Shown one piece after another: positions 1 to 7,428 of a stretch of DNA of 12,393 bases. Numbering within the stretch: the stretch's first letter is position 1; each line of letters opens with the position of its first letter. A model generated the notes under the pieces. The model saw nothing but the letters and a program-made list of their open reading frames with translations, did no database searches and had not been told where the DNA came from. A program made the position numbers and the translations under genes. Location: the NCBI GenBank assembly GCA_024763435.1, contig JANTFN010000029.1, forward strand, positions 1 through 12,393. The letters run 5' to 3'. This stretch comes from Thermodesulfobacteriota bacterium. Lineage in GTDB: Bacteria; Desulfobacterota; S145-22.

Positions 1-775
1 TGCTTTCCTTAACAAGGACAGGAACTGTCTTCAAGGCATACTTATAGAGCCTGTGTCCCTCCATGGTCAGAAACAAATCATTGCCCTGATAATTGGGATT
101 TCGCGATTTCTCCATTCGCAGCATATGGCTGTGACGATATGTGTCGGAGCGCGTGGCGTGCGATACTATGCCCGCTTTTCCCCCCGTTTCTCTTCCCTCT
201 ATAATGGTAGCACCCGCGCCATCGGAATAAATCATCGCGTCACGGTCACTCGGATCATAAACTCTTGATAATATTTCGCTGCCAATAACCAGGGCCCTCT
301 TTGCCAGGCCTGTTTTTATGAAGCAGTCGGCATGAATCATTCCCTGTATCCAGCCGGGACATCCGAAAGGGAGGTCATACGCCACGGTCCTGGGATTTTT
401 GATTCGGAGTTTGTTTTTAACCCGCGCCGCAATGGTCGGGACAAAATCGGAGCGTCTGTTTCCCGGTCTGATATCTCCAAAATTGTGCGCGCAAATAATA
501 TAGTCAAGGGTTTCCATATCGATCCCCGCGGATTGAATCGCCTGCTCCGCGGCGAAAAAGGCAATATCAGAGGTCAGAAGGTCATCTGTTACATATCTTC
601 TCTCTTTGATGCCCGTTATTTCCTCAAATTTTTCTGTAATCTCACTGCCGGGTTTGTCTATTTTTTCCCCGTTTGGTTCATAAAAAACATGATTGAGAAA
701 ATCAGCATTTTTCACGATTTTCTCCGGGATATAACAGCCCGTCCCGACGATAACCGAGTGTTTTTCTTTATTCAT
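1..775 (-). CDS. 3-oxoacyl-ACP synthase III (KASIII/FabH-like), partial
   Basis: An open frame runs from ATG at 775 leftward off the window edge with no stop: 258 codons, lacking the C-terminus. KASIII enzymes condense an acyl-CoA with malonyl-ACP to start fatty acid (or related) chains in the cytoplasm. Seen: N-terminal VIVGTGCYIPEKIV, TGIKERR near residue 55, the active-site Cys139 in DLPFGCPGWIQG, and YSDGAGAT near 183-190, which matches the FabH GDGAGA signature. The catalytic His and Asn of the family would lie beyond the edge, so they cannot be checked. An insertion around residues 30-45 makes it longer than E. coli FabH, a variant I associate from memory with Bacteroidota-type enzymes. 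AAGGATG about 9 bases upstream supports the start at 775. An in-frame ATG at 796 has no SD. It is divergent from groES and is not obviously coupled to it. Confidence 0.85.
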   Translation of the reverse strand, partial: MNKEKHSVIVGTGCYIPEKIVKNADFLNHVFYEPNGEKIDKPGSEITEKFEEITGIKERRYVTDDLLTSDIAFFAAEQAIQSAGIDMETLDYIICAHNFGDIRPGNRRSDFVPTIAARVKNKLRIKNPRTVAYDLPFGCPGWIQGMIHADCFIKTGLAKRALVIGSEILSRVYDPSDRDAMIYSDGAGATIIEGRETGGKAGIVSHATRSDTYRHSHMLRMEKSRNPNYQGNDLFLTMEGHRLYKYALKTVPVLVKES

Positions 776-1102
776 CCTGATGCCACATCCTTTCATTCAT
801 CAATTTCAGAAACGCGATATAAAATACCAAAATACCACAAAAACCAAAACCTCACGATGCCTTCCTGTGTAGCCGCGGCCCGGGAGGGGCAGCACATCGC
901 ACAAAATTTATAACGCTACAGCGTCGAAGTAGCAATCAAAGGCTTATTTGTCAAGACCATGCCCCTTTTTTACCAGGGTAAATCCGTTTTTAAGGCAAAC
1001 AGGTCGCGCAAATCCCACCTCGCCGCATGGGCCTGTTTCCTGAGACGATGTCAGGTTTTTCCGGCCCGGAAAAGATCCGTTAAAAAAATTATTTTGCCGG
1101 GG
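776..1102. other. intergenic region, no gene seen
   Basis: No credible coding frame is visible on either strand between the KASIII start and the groES promoter. The plus-strand frame crossing 332-913 is a shadow of the KASIII gene. Around 815-855 there is an AT-rich stretch with AAAATACCA repeated. It would lie in the KASIII leader or promoter, but I find no convincing -35/-10 pair there. A TTGACA on the minus strand near 950-955 has only a weak -10 partner 17 bases on. Small inverted repeats occur at 913-931 (arms GCTAC/GTAGC) and at 1057-1073 (TTTTCCG-gcc-CGGAAAA). Neither has a T-tract, so neither looks like a terminator. Confidence 0.5.
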
Positions 1103-1130
1103 TTGACACCCCCAAAATGATGTCTATATT
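1103..1130 (+). promoter_or_regulatory. groESL promoter (sigma-70-like)
   Basis: A perfect -35 TTGACA at 1103-1108 is followed after 16 bases by TATATT at 1125-1130. The CIRCE operator starts two bases after the -10, so transcription should begin inside or beside it. That is the usual arrangement for HrcA-repressed groE operons. Confidence 0.8.
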
Positions 1131-1131
1131 A

Positions 1132-1158
1132 TCAGCACTCACAAAAGGTGAGTGCTAA
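1132..1158 (+). promoter_or_regulatory. CIRCE element (HrcA operator)
   Basis: The inverted repeat TCAGCACTC-N9-GAGTGCTAA matches the CIRCE consensus TTAGCACTC-N9-GAGTGCTAA with one change, in the second base of the left arm. The 9-base spacer is exact. CIRCE is the binding site of the heat-shock repressor HrcA, whose folding depends on GroEL, so the operon should be induced when chaperonin is titrated by unfolded protein. The hrcA gene itself is not in this window. Confidence 0.95.
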
Positions 1159-1167
1159 CGGGTTGTC

Positions 1168-1251
1168 ATGGAAAAAATTGCAGAAGGAGGTGACATTTTT
1201 TTCAATTTAAATAACCTGTTCAATACAACAAATAAAAACGAAAGGAGTTGA
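1168..1251 (+). other. possible 27-codon leader ORF before groES
   Basis: ATG at 1168 opens a 27-codon frame ending in TGA at 1249-1251, four bases before the groES ATG. Its last codons (GAA AGG AGT TGA) overlap the groES SD. The start has no good SD of its own; AAGGTGA in the CIRCE right arm is too far upstream. It is therefore probably not a gene. The position of its stop would still allow translational coupling to groES if it were read. Confidence 0.15.
1182..1193 (+). promoter_or_regulatory. orphan Shine-Dalgarno-like sequence in groES leader
   Basis: AGAAGGAGGTGA is a near-perfect complement to the 3' end of 16S rRNA. No ATG, GTG or TTG follows at usable spacing; the next triplet in place is ATT at 1195. 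The true groES SD lies about 55 bases further on. It could be a ribosome standby or mRNA-stabilising site (compare the STAB-SD of Bacillus cry3A), or it could drive rare ATT initiation. The role is inference. Confidence 0.45.
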
Positions 1252-1255
1252 AGAA

Positions 1256-1543
1256 ATGAACATCAGGCCATTACAGGATCGTGTTATTGTCCAGCGCTTG
1301 GAGGAAGAGGAAAAAACGAAAGGTGGAATTATTATTCCGGATACGGCAAAAGAAAAACCTATGGAAGGCAAAATTATTGCTGTCGGTAAGGGAAAGGTTC
1401 GTGAAGACGGGAAACTCTCCCCGCTGGATATCAAGGTTGGCGAAAAGGTTCTCTTCAGCAAATATGCTGGAACGGAAATAAAAATTGAAGGCGAGGAATA
1501 TCTGATTATGCGTGAAGACGATATTCTCGGCGTGATCGAATAA
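1256..1543 (+). CDS. groES: co-chaperonin GroES (Cpn10)
   Basis: This is the 95-residue lid protein of the GroEL/GroES folding chamber. It forms a heptameric cap that closes the GroEL cavity in an ATP-dependent cycle in the cytoplasm. Seen: N-terminal MNIRPLQDRVIV, the mobile loop that contacts GroEL (EEEKTKGGIIIPDTA, residues about 17-31), and the C-terminal REDDILGVIE. Length is normal for the family. The start is set by AAAGGAG at 1241-1247. It is first in a two-gene operon with groEL 33 bases downstream, controlled by the CIRCE element and the promoter at 1103. Confidence 0.98.
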   Translation: MNIRPLQDRVIVQRLEEEEKTKGGIIIPDTAKEKPMEGKIIAVGKGKVREDGKLSPLDIKVGEKVLFSKYAGTEIKIEGEEYLIMREDDILGVIE

Positions 1544-1576
1544 ACATATTAACTATTTAGAGGAGGAATAATATCA

Positions 1577-3229
1577 ATGGCTGCAAAAGAGATTAAGTTT
1601 AATCAGGAAGCCAGACAGAAAATTCTGGAAGGCGTGAACAGCCTGGCAAATACCGTAAAAGTGACCCTCGGCCCGAAGGGCCGGAACGTGGTCATCGACA
1701 AGACCTTCGGGTCTCCCCAGATTACCAAGGATGGCGTAACGGTTGCCAAGGAAATCGAGCTGGAAGACAAATTTGAAAACATGGGCGCTCAGATGGTCAA
1801 GGAAGTGGCGAGTAAGACGAGTGACAACGCGGGTGATGGAACGACAACCGCAACACTCCTGGCCCAGTCCATTTACAGAGAAGGCTCCAAGGTTGTGGTT
1901 GCCGGCGCGAATCCCATGGATGTCAAGCGGGGAATCGACCAGGCCGTTGAGGTCGTCGTGGGAGAGTTGCAAAAAATGAGCAAACCCACCAAGGACCAGA
2001 AGGAAATAGCGCAGATTGGTTCGATTTCCGCGAACAGCGACGAGACCATCGGCAACATCATTTCCGAGGCCATGGACAAGGTTGGCAAGGAAGGCGTGAT
2101 TACCGTCGAAGAGGCCAAGGGAATGGAGACAACGCTGGATGTCGTTGAAGGGATGCAGTTTGATCGCGGCTATCTGTCCCCCTACTTCGTAACCAATCCG
2201 GAGAGAATGGAAGCAGTTATGGAAAGCCCCTATATCCTTATCAACGAAAAGAAAATCAGCAGCATGAAAGACTTGCTTCCCATTCTGGAGCAGGTTGCAA
2301 AGATGGGAAAACCCCTCCTGATTATTTCGGAAGACGTGGAAGGTGAAGCCCTGGCAACCCTCGTCGTGAACAAACTGCGGGGAACGCTGAATGTTTGCGC
2401 CGTCAAGGCCCCCGGTTTTGGGGATCGCCGGAAGGCCATGCTCGAGGATATCGCTATTCTCACCGGTGGCCGGATGATTTCCGAAGACCTCGGCATCAAG
2501 CTGGAAGGTGTGCAGCTTGCCGATCTCGGAACAGCGAAGAGAGTTACGATAGATAAGGACAACACAACGATTGTAGATGGCGGTGGTTCCGCGGAAGATC
2601 TCGCCGGCCGGGTCAAACAGATTCGCGCCCAGATTGATGAAACAAGCTCGGATTACGACCGTGAAAAACTCCAGGAGCGGCTGGCAAAGCTCGTGGGTGG
2701 CGTGGCTGTTATTAATGTTGGCGCGGCAACCGAGACTGAGATGAAAGAGAAGAAGGCACGTGTTGAAGACGCCCTGAACGCGACCCGCGCGGCCGTGGAA
2801 GAAGGGATTGTCCCTGGTGGTGGTGTTGCCCTCCTGCGAACCATTCCGGCTGTTTCCAAGCTGAAACTTGATATTGTAGATCAGCAGATTGGTGTCAATG
2901 CGATCAAACGCTGTCTCGAAGAACCCCTCCGTCAGATTGCCAATAATGCCGGCAAGGAAGGGTCTGTTATCGTTCAGAAGGTTATGGAAGGAAAAGGCGA
3001 CTTCGGTTATGACGCACGTCTCGATGAGTTTACGCAGATGATTAAAAGCGGGATTATTGACCCGACAAAGGTTGTCCGCACGGCTATCCAGAACGCAGCG
3101 AGTGTTGCCTCTCTCATGATTACGACTGAAGCCATGATTGCTGAAAAACCTGAAGACAAAAAAGGCCCGGCCATGGGCATGCCTCCGGGAGGCATGGGTG
3201 GCATGGGTGGTATGGAAGGCATGTATTAA
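1577..3229 (+). CDS. groEL: chaperonin GroEL (Cpn60)
   Basis: This is a full-length 550-residue chaperonin subunit that forms the double-ring ATP-driven folding cage with GroES. The equatorial domain covers about residues 1-135 and 410-525 and contains LGPKGRNV (31-38) and the nucleotide-binding GDGTTTAT at 86-93, with the key Asp87. The intermediate domain includes RVEDALNATRAAVEEG, carrying the Asp that activates hydrolysis. The apical substrate/GroES-binding domain lies at about 190-375. The C-terminus is the usual Gly-Gly-Met-rich tail (GGMGGMGGMEGM). The SD is AGGAGG at 1561-1566, ten bases before ATG. The gene is followed directly by a strong terminator. The long antisense frame across it is a shadow caused by codon bias. 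Confidence 0.98.
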   Translation: MAAKEIKFNQEARQKILEGVNSLANTVKVTLGPKGRNVVIDKTFGSPQITKDGVTVAKEIELEDKFENMGAQMVKEVASKTSDNAGDGTTTATLLAQSIYREGSKVVVAGANPMDVKRGIDQAVEVVVGELQKMSKPTKDQKEIAQIGSISANSDETIGNIISEAMDKVGKEGVITVEEAKGMETTLDVVEGMQFDRGYLSPYFVTNPERMEAVMESPYILINEKKISSMKDLLPILEQVAKMGKPLLIISEDVEGEALATLVVNKLRGTLNVCAVKAPGFGDRRKAMLEDIAILTGGRMISEDLGIKLEGVQLADLGTAKRVTIDKDNTTIVDGGGSAEDLAGRVKQIRAQIDETSSDYDREKLQERLAKLVGGVAVINVGAATETEMKEKKARVEDALNATRAAVEEGIVPGGGVALLRTIPAVSKLKLDIVDQQIGVNAIKRCLEEPLRQIANNAGKEGSVIVQKVMEGKGDFGYDARLDEFTQMIKSGIIDPTKVVRTAIQNAASVASLMITTEAMIAEKPEDKKGPAMGMPPGGMGGMGGMEGMY

Positions 3230-3276
3230 TTCGACAGAGTCGAAACAAAAAAGGGGGCACATTGCCCCCTTTTTTG
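3230..3276 (+). terminator. Rho-independent terminator after groEL
   Basis: Positions 3246-3276 form a perfect 14-bp stem (CAAAAAAGGGGGCA / TGCCCCCTTTTTTG) with a 3-base loop. The T-run at 3270-3275 sits at its 3' end. The symmetrical A- and T-runs could let it work in both directions. A smaller hairpin just before it, at 3230-3244 (TTCGAC-aga-GTCGAA), may protect the mRNA 3' end. Confidence 0.9.
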
Positions 3277-3305
3277 TTGACCGGACGGCGGGTTTCACGT
3301 AAGAT
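3277..3305 (+). promoter_or_regulatory. candidate promoter of the metal-ABC operon
   Basis: TTGACC at 3277-3282, exactly 17 bases, then TAAGAT at 3300-3305. The -35 begins right at the end of the groEL terminator. Transcription would start near 3312, downstream of the ATG at 3304. This argues for a binding-protein start at 3325 (GTG) or 3349 (ATG). I see no recognisable Zur, Fur or MntR operator. Confidence 0.45.
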
Positions 3306-3348
3306 GGGTATTAAAGGGGATGTTGTGGAACACAAGAGCATTCGACCC

Positions 3349-4203
3349 ATGAAAATCATAAGGCGCGTTTTGAAAAAAACAATCGGGGTTGTCATGCCGC
3401 TTGGGGCAGTTATGGCACTGGCGGTGTATCCTGTCTTTGCGGGCGTGCCCCTTCCAGTCGCCGTGAGTATTTCCCCCCAGGCCTGTTTTGTCCGTCATAT
3501 CGGCGGTACGCGCGTTCGTGTCTTTGTCATGCTTCCTTCAGGGGCAAGCCCGGCGACCTATGAACCAAAACCCCGGCAGCTCCTGAGGCTTTCAAAGACA
3601 TTGGCCTATTTCCGCATCCGTGTCCCCTTTGAAAATGCCTGGATGGGAAAATTCACGTCAGTCAATCCCAAAATGCGGGTTGTTGATACTACCCGCGGGA
3701 TTTCCGAAAGGCGTCTTAACGACCCCCACATCTGGCTGGCACCCGCCCTCGTTAAGGTTCAGGCGCGGACGATTTGCAAGGCGCTGTCTGCCCTGGACCC
3801 GGCCTCCAGAAAATTTTACGAGCAAAATCTCGCGCGATTCGAGGAGAAGCTAAGCCTCCTGTCTGAAAAAATAGAAACCCTTTTCCGGGGCCTTAAACGC
3901 CGGACCATTGTTGTTTATCATCCCTGCTGGGGTTATTTCGCTCAGGAATTTGGCCTGAAACAGATTGCCGTGCAACACGAGGGGAAAAGCCCGGGCGCCT
4001 CGGCCCTGGCCGGTTTAATCACCGCCGCCCGGAAAGCCCACGCCCGCTGCATTTTCGCGCAGCCCCAGTTCGATACGCGCAGCGCCCGTATCCTTGCCGG
4101 CCAAATTGGCGGCAAGGTTGTTTTGATTGATCCCCTGGCAGAGGCTTGGGAAAGAAACCTGCTGGACGTTGCCGGCAGGATGGCGGCCTGCCTTGGAAAA
4201 TAG
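3349..4203 (+). CDS. Zn/Mn-type ABC transporter substrate-binding protein
   Basis: This is the periplasmic solute-binding protein of the ZnuA/cluster A-I family, 284 residues from this start. The N-terminus is a signal peptide: basic MKIIRRVLKK, a hydrophobic core to about residue 29, then cleavage near VFA-G. Ligand positions of the family: His127 in NDPHIWLAP, His191 in YHPCWGYFAQEFGL and Asp261 in LIDPLAE are present. The first metal His, normally in a G-x-x-P-H-T-Y-E-P block, is Ala69 here (SGASPATYEPKP). There is no His-rich loop. ATG 3349 gives the best signal peptide. GTG 3325, with AAAGGGGAT about six bases upstream, is an equally fair start and would add eight residues. It precedes the ATPase by ten bases. 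Metal specificity cannot be read from sequence. Confidence 0.85.
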   Translation: MKIIRRVLKKTIGVVMPLGAVMALAVYPVFAGVPLPVAVSISPQACFVRHIGGTRVRVFVMLPSGASPATYEPKPRQLLRLSKTLAYFRIRVPFENAWMGKFTSVNPKMRVVDTTRGISERRLNDPHIWLAPALVKVQARTICKALSALDPASRKFYEQNLARFEEKLSLLSEKIETLFRGLKRRTIVVYHPCWGYFAQEFGLKQIAVQHEGKSPGASALAGLITAARKAHARCIFAQPQFDTRSARILAGQIGGKVVLIDPLAEAWERNLLDVAGRMAACLGK

Positions 4204-4213
4204 CGGGGAGAAA

Positions 4214-4975
4214 ATGGACAAAAAAGAGCCTGTTATTCAGTTACGGCATGTTACCGTTTCTCATGACGGACATCCGGCCCTCGAAGATATTTCTCTGACC
4301 ATTTTCAAGGGGGATTTGCTGGGGATTATCGGCCCGAACGGCGGGGGAAAGACCACCCTTTTGAAGGTTATCCTTGGCCTTGCCACCCCCCTGCAGGGGC
4401 AGGTTGAGGTCTTTGGGGGCCCCCCCGCGCGAAACCGGCATCGCATCGGGTATGTTCCCCAATACGCCGAATTCGATCCCGATTTCCCGATTTCCGTGGA
4501 AGATGTCGTCACGATGGGATGCCTGAAATACCGGAGGCTTAACAAAAAAAAGATGCCCGTTTGCGTGGAAAAGAGCAGGGAAGTAATGGAAAGGATGGGT
4601 ATCTGGAAACTCCGAAAACGGAAAATCGGCGGCCTTTCGGGCGGGGAAAAACAGCGGGTTCTTATTGCCCGGGCCCTGGCGATGGCCCCCGAAATTCTCT
4701 TGCTCGATGAACCCACGGCGAGTGTGGACAGCCACCTGCAGGCCACCGTGTATGATCTCCTCCTGGAACTGAATCAAACCCTGACCATCTGCCTTGTTTC
4801 TCATGATATCGGGGTTATCTCCGCCTATGTCAGGACACTGGCCTGTCTAAACAGGCGCCTGTTCTACCACGGCGAAAAAGAATTGACCAATGAAATCCTC
4901 ATGAAGACCTACCGATGTCCGGTTCAGCTCATTGCCCACGGGGTGCCGCATCGCGTTTTAAAGGAACACGGGTAA
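4214..4975 (+). CDS. Zn/Mn-type ABC transporter ATP-binding protein
   Basis: This is the cytoplasmic ATPase subunit (ZnuC/MntB-like, 253 residues) that powers uptake through the permease encoded next. Motifs in order: Walker A GPNGGGKT at 40-47, Q-loop Gln83 in YVPQ, ABC signature LSGGEKQRV at 141-149, Walker B ILLLDEPTASVD from 161, and H-loop His197 in LVSHD. All catalytic residues are present. ATG 4214 is preferred over the longer in-frame extension from 4127 because GGGGAG sits just upstream and the extension would overlap the previous gene. It is co-transcribed with its neighbours, with ten bases before it and six after. Confidence 0.92.
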   Translation: MDKKEPVIQLRHVTVSHDGHPALEDISLTIFKGDLLGIIGPNGGGKTTLLKVILGLATPLQGQVEVFGGPPARNRHRIGYVPQYAEFDPDFPISVEDVVTMGCLKYRRLNKKKMPVCVEKSREVMERMGIWKLRKRKIGGLSGGEKQRVLIARALAMAPEILLLDEPTASVDSHLQATVYDLLLELNQTLTICLVSHDIGVISAYVRTLACLNRRLFYHGEKELTNEILMKTYRCPVQLIAHGVPHRVLKEHG

Positions 4976-4981
4976 AAAAGA

Positions 4982-5797
4982 ATGGAACTGCTGCATCTTG
5001 AATTTTTTCAAAACGCCCTGCTTGCCGGGGTGCTTGTCAGTATTGCCTGTGGGATTATCGGCACCTATGTTGTCACAAACCGGATTGTCTTTATCTCCGG
5101 CGGTATCGCGCATGCGGCCTATGGCGGCATCGGGTTAGGGGTTTTTCTCGGTATTAACCCGATTATCGGGGCCGTTGTTTTCAGCCTCCTTGCGGCCATG
5201 GGGATGGGGAGCGTTTCCTACAACACGCGCCAGCGGATGGATACCGTCATCGGGGTCATGTGGGCCGTGGGAATGGCCATAGGAATTATTTTCGCCGACC
5301 TGACGCAGGGGTACACTGCCGGGCTGATGAGTTACCTCTTCGGGAGTATCCTGACCATCTCAAAAACGGACCTGATCCTGATGGCCGGGTTGAATCTTAT
5401 TATCCTTGTGATAACGGTCCTGTTTTACCGTCAGTGGCAGAGTATCTCCTTTGACCGGGAATTTTCAGAGATTATCGGTATTCCTGTCAGGTTTTTTTAC
5501 CTTCTGCTGCTTTCCCTGACGGCCCTGACCGTGGTGATGGTGATGCGGCTGGTCGGTATTATCATGGTCATCGCCCTTTTAACGATTCCCCCCGCTATCG
5601 CCGAGCGTTTCTGCGTCTCTTTGAAGGGAATCATGGTTCTGGCCTGTTTCCTCGGGATAGGTTTTACCGTCGCGGGGATGCTGATTTCCTTTTATCTCAA
5701 TCTCACCTCGGGAGCCATGATTATTCTGGTGGCCGGGGTGGCCTATTTCATTTCTCTCTCGATAAGCCCGAAAGAGAAGACATCGCGGGAAGACTGA
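4982..5797 (+). CDS. Zn/Mn-type ABC transporter permease (ABC-3 family)
   Basis: This 271-residue inner-membrane permease (ZnuB/MntC-like) forms the metal channel for the ATPase and binding protein encoded upstream. It is hydrophobic through most of its length, with about eight or nine predicted membrane spans by eye. Family blocks are visible: ISGGIAHAAYGGIGLGVFLG (about 39-58) and VIALLTIPPAIAERF (about 196-210), which resemble the SHA-x-x-G-x-G-L-G and LL-x-x-PA-x-A regions of ABC-3 permeases. The C-terminus is a short charged cytoplasmic tail. No strong SD sits at usual spacing, so translation is probably coupled to the ATPase gene, whose stop lies six bases upstream. Confidence 0.92.
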   Translation: MELLHLEFFQNALLAGVLVSIACGIIGTYVVTNRIVFISGGIAHAAYGGIGLGVFLGINPIIGAVVFSLLAAMGMGSVSYNTRQRMDTVIGVMWAVGMAIGIIFADLTQGYTAGLMSYLFGSILTISKTDLILMAGLNLIILVITVLFYRQWQSISFDREFSEIIGIPVRFFYLLLLSLTALTVVMVMRLVGIIMVIALLTIPPAIAERFCVSLKGIMVLACFLGIGFTVAGMLISFYLNLTSGAMIILVAGVAYFISLSISPKEKTSRED

Positions 5798-5812
5798 AAA
5801 GGAGAAAACAAA

Positions 5813-7363
5813 ATGGAAACACACCTGCCTTTTTTTGAACACCCTTTGGGCAAAACGTTTCACCATTCCGGAACGTTCCATGGGCACTGGCATGAGGAAG
5901 GGGCTGAACGCATCCGGGATGAAAGCCCTGTCGATGGCGCGGCCCTTGGCCATGTATCCGTAACAACAGAAAATGACTATGAAGAGACCATTCAAAAGGC
6001 ACAGGAGGCCTTCCTTGTATGGCGCAGCATTCCCGCCCCGAAGCGGGGAGAGATTGTGCGCCAGATGGGCCTGCGATTCAGGAAATACAAGGCGTCTCTT
6101 GGCCGGTTGATTACCCTCGAAATGGGTAAAATTCTCCCGGAGGGGGAAGGAGAGGTCCAGGAGTTGATTGATATCGCGGATTTTGCTGTGGGGTTGTCCC
6201 GTCAGCTCTACGGGATGACAACCCAGAGCGAGCGCCCCAGCCACAGGTTGTATGAGCAGTGGCATCCCCTCGGCCCCGTGGGTATCATTACCGCCTTCAA
6301 CTTTCCCGTGGCTGTGTTTGGGTGGAACGCGATGATTGCGCTGGTCTGCGGGGATACCCTGATTTGGAAACCCTCTTCCAAAACCCCCCTCTCCGCCATT
6401 GCCGTGATTCGTATCATGGATGAGGTTCTGAAGGAAAATGACCTGCCAGAGGGAATTGTGAACCTGGTTACCGGGCCGGGGGCGGCGACAGGGGAGGCAC
6501 TGGCGGGAGACAAGAGGATTCCGCTGATCAGCGCAACGGGAAGTGTCCGTATGGGAAAACACGTGGCCCGGGTTGTGGCGGGAAGGCTCGGAAGAAGCAT
6601 CCTCGAACTGGGAGGAAATAACGGGGTAATCCTTATGGAGGACGCCAATCTGGAACTGGCCCTCCAGGCGGTTTTGTTTGGGGCGGTGGGAACAGCGGGC
6701 CAGCGGTGTACCACGATTCGGCGCCTGATGATTCACGAGGGAATCCTGGATCAATTCAGTGAACGCCTCACCGGTGCCTATCGCGCCATTCAGGTCGGGA
6801 ACCCCCTGGAGCCCCGCACATTGATGGGACCGCTGATCGATGGTGAGGCCGTCGCGCAGTTTGAAACGGCCGTGGAAACGATTGTAAAGGAAGGGGGCAA
6901 GATCCTGTCGGGCGGCAGGGTGCTAAAAGAGGGATCTTATGCTGAGGGTTTTTACGTGGAACCCACCCTTGTCCTGGCGCATCCCGAAATGTCCATGCTT
7001 CAAAAAGAGACCTTCGCGCCCATTTTATACCTCCTGCCCTTCAAGACACGCGAAGAGGCCATCTCATTGCACAACGCCGTATCCCAGGGGCTGTCTTCCG
7101 CCATGTTTACGCAAAACCTCCGCCATGCCGAGACCTTTCTCGGGCCGGCGGGCAGCGACTGCGGAATTGCCAATATCAATATCGGGACCAGCGGCGCGGA
7201 AATCGGCGGGGCCTTTGGGGGGGAAAAGGAGACAGGCGGCGGCCGTGAGGCGGGCAGTGACGCCTGGAAAGCCTACATGCGCCGTCAGACCTGCACCCTT
7301 AACTGGGGTGAGGATATGCCGCTGGCGCAGGGAATCCGGTTCGGGAGCGGCTGTACCACGTAA
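5813..7363 (+). CDS. ALDH7 (antiquitin-type) aldehyde dehydrogenase
   Basis: This is a 516-residue NAD(P)-dependent aldehyde dehydrogenase. The family oxidises alpha-aminoadipate semialdehyde/piperideine-6-carboxylate in lysine breakdown and also handles stress-derived aldehydes. Seen: Asn163 in AFNFP, Lys186 in WKPSS, Glu265 in ELGGNN and catalytic Cys299 in AGQRCTT. The C-terminal half reads GSDCGIANINIGTSGAEIG, then GGAFGGEKETGGGREAGSDA, then MRRQTCT and PLAQGIRF. This series is diagnostic of ALDH7 rather than other ALDH classes. The SD AAAAGGAG precedes ATG. It lies 15 bases after the permease gene and before a terminator, so it is probably the last gene of the metal-transport operon, although no functional tie to metal is obvious. 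The exact substrate is inferred from the family; no other lysine-pathway gene is visible. Confidence 0.9.
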   Translation: METHLPFFEHPLGKTFHHSGTFHGHWHEEGAERIRDESPVDGAALGHVSVTTENDYEETIQKAQEAFLVWRSIPAPKRGEIVRQMGLRFRKYKASLGRLITLEMGKILPEGEGEVQELIDIADFAVGLSRQLYGMTTQSERPSHRLYEQWHPLGPVGIITAFNFPVAVFGWNAMIALVCGDTLIWKPSSKTPLSAIAVIRIMDEVLKENDLPEGIVNLVTGPGAATGEALAGDKRIPLISATGSVRMGKHVARVVAGRLGRSILELGGNNGVILMEDANLELALQAVLFGAVGTAGQRCTTIRRLMIHEGILDQFSERLTGAYRAIQVGNPLEPRTLMGPLIDGEAVAQFETAVETIVKEGGKILSGGRVLKEGSYAEGFYVEPTLVLAHPEMSMLQKETFAPILYLLPFKTREEAISLHNAVSQGLSSAMFTQNLRHAETFLGPAGSDCGIANINIGTSGAEIGGAFGGEKETGGGREAGSDAWKAYMRRQTCTLNWGEDMPLAQGIRFGSGCTT

Positions 7364-7374
7364 AAGAAGTATTC

Positions 7375-7409
7375 AAAAAAACGGGGACCTTTTAAGGCCC
7401 CCGTTTTTT
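7375..7409. terminator. bidirectional terminator between aldehyde dehydrogenase and cstA
   Basis: An A-run, CGGGGACC, loop TTTTAA, GGCCCCCG and a T-run form a stem with a single A/C mismatch. T-tracts occur on both strands. It sits between convergent genes and can serve both. Confidence 0.85.
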
Positions 7410-7428
7410 ATTTGAGGTTTAAAGAGAA

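Noticed and set aside
332..913. 193-codon plus-strand frame
   Set aside because: It overlaps the KASIII gene antisense, and the KASIII frame has clear family motifs and an SD.
1057..1073. Inverted repeat TTTTCCG-gcc-CGGAAAA as a terminator
   Set aside because: No T-tract on either strand, and no gene ends nearby.
1574..3298. 574-codon open frame antisense to groEL
   Set aside because: It mirrors the strongly biased groEL codons, matches no recognisable protein, and starts inside the terminator region.
3262..3348. N-terminal extension of the metal-binding protein from ATG 3262
   Set aside because: It would start inside the groEL terminator and upstream of the likely promoter start, and it would spoil the signal peptide.
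4241..4804. 187-codon minus-strand frame
   Set aside because: Antisense to the ABC ATPase, which carries every catalytic motif.
5579..6754. 391-codon minus-strand frame
   Set aside because: Shadow of the permease and aldehyde dehydrogenase genes; its product looks low-complexity with no domain.
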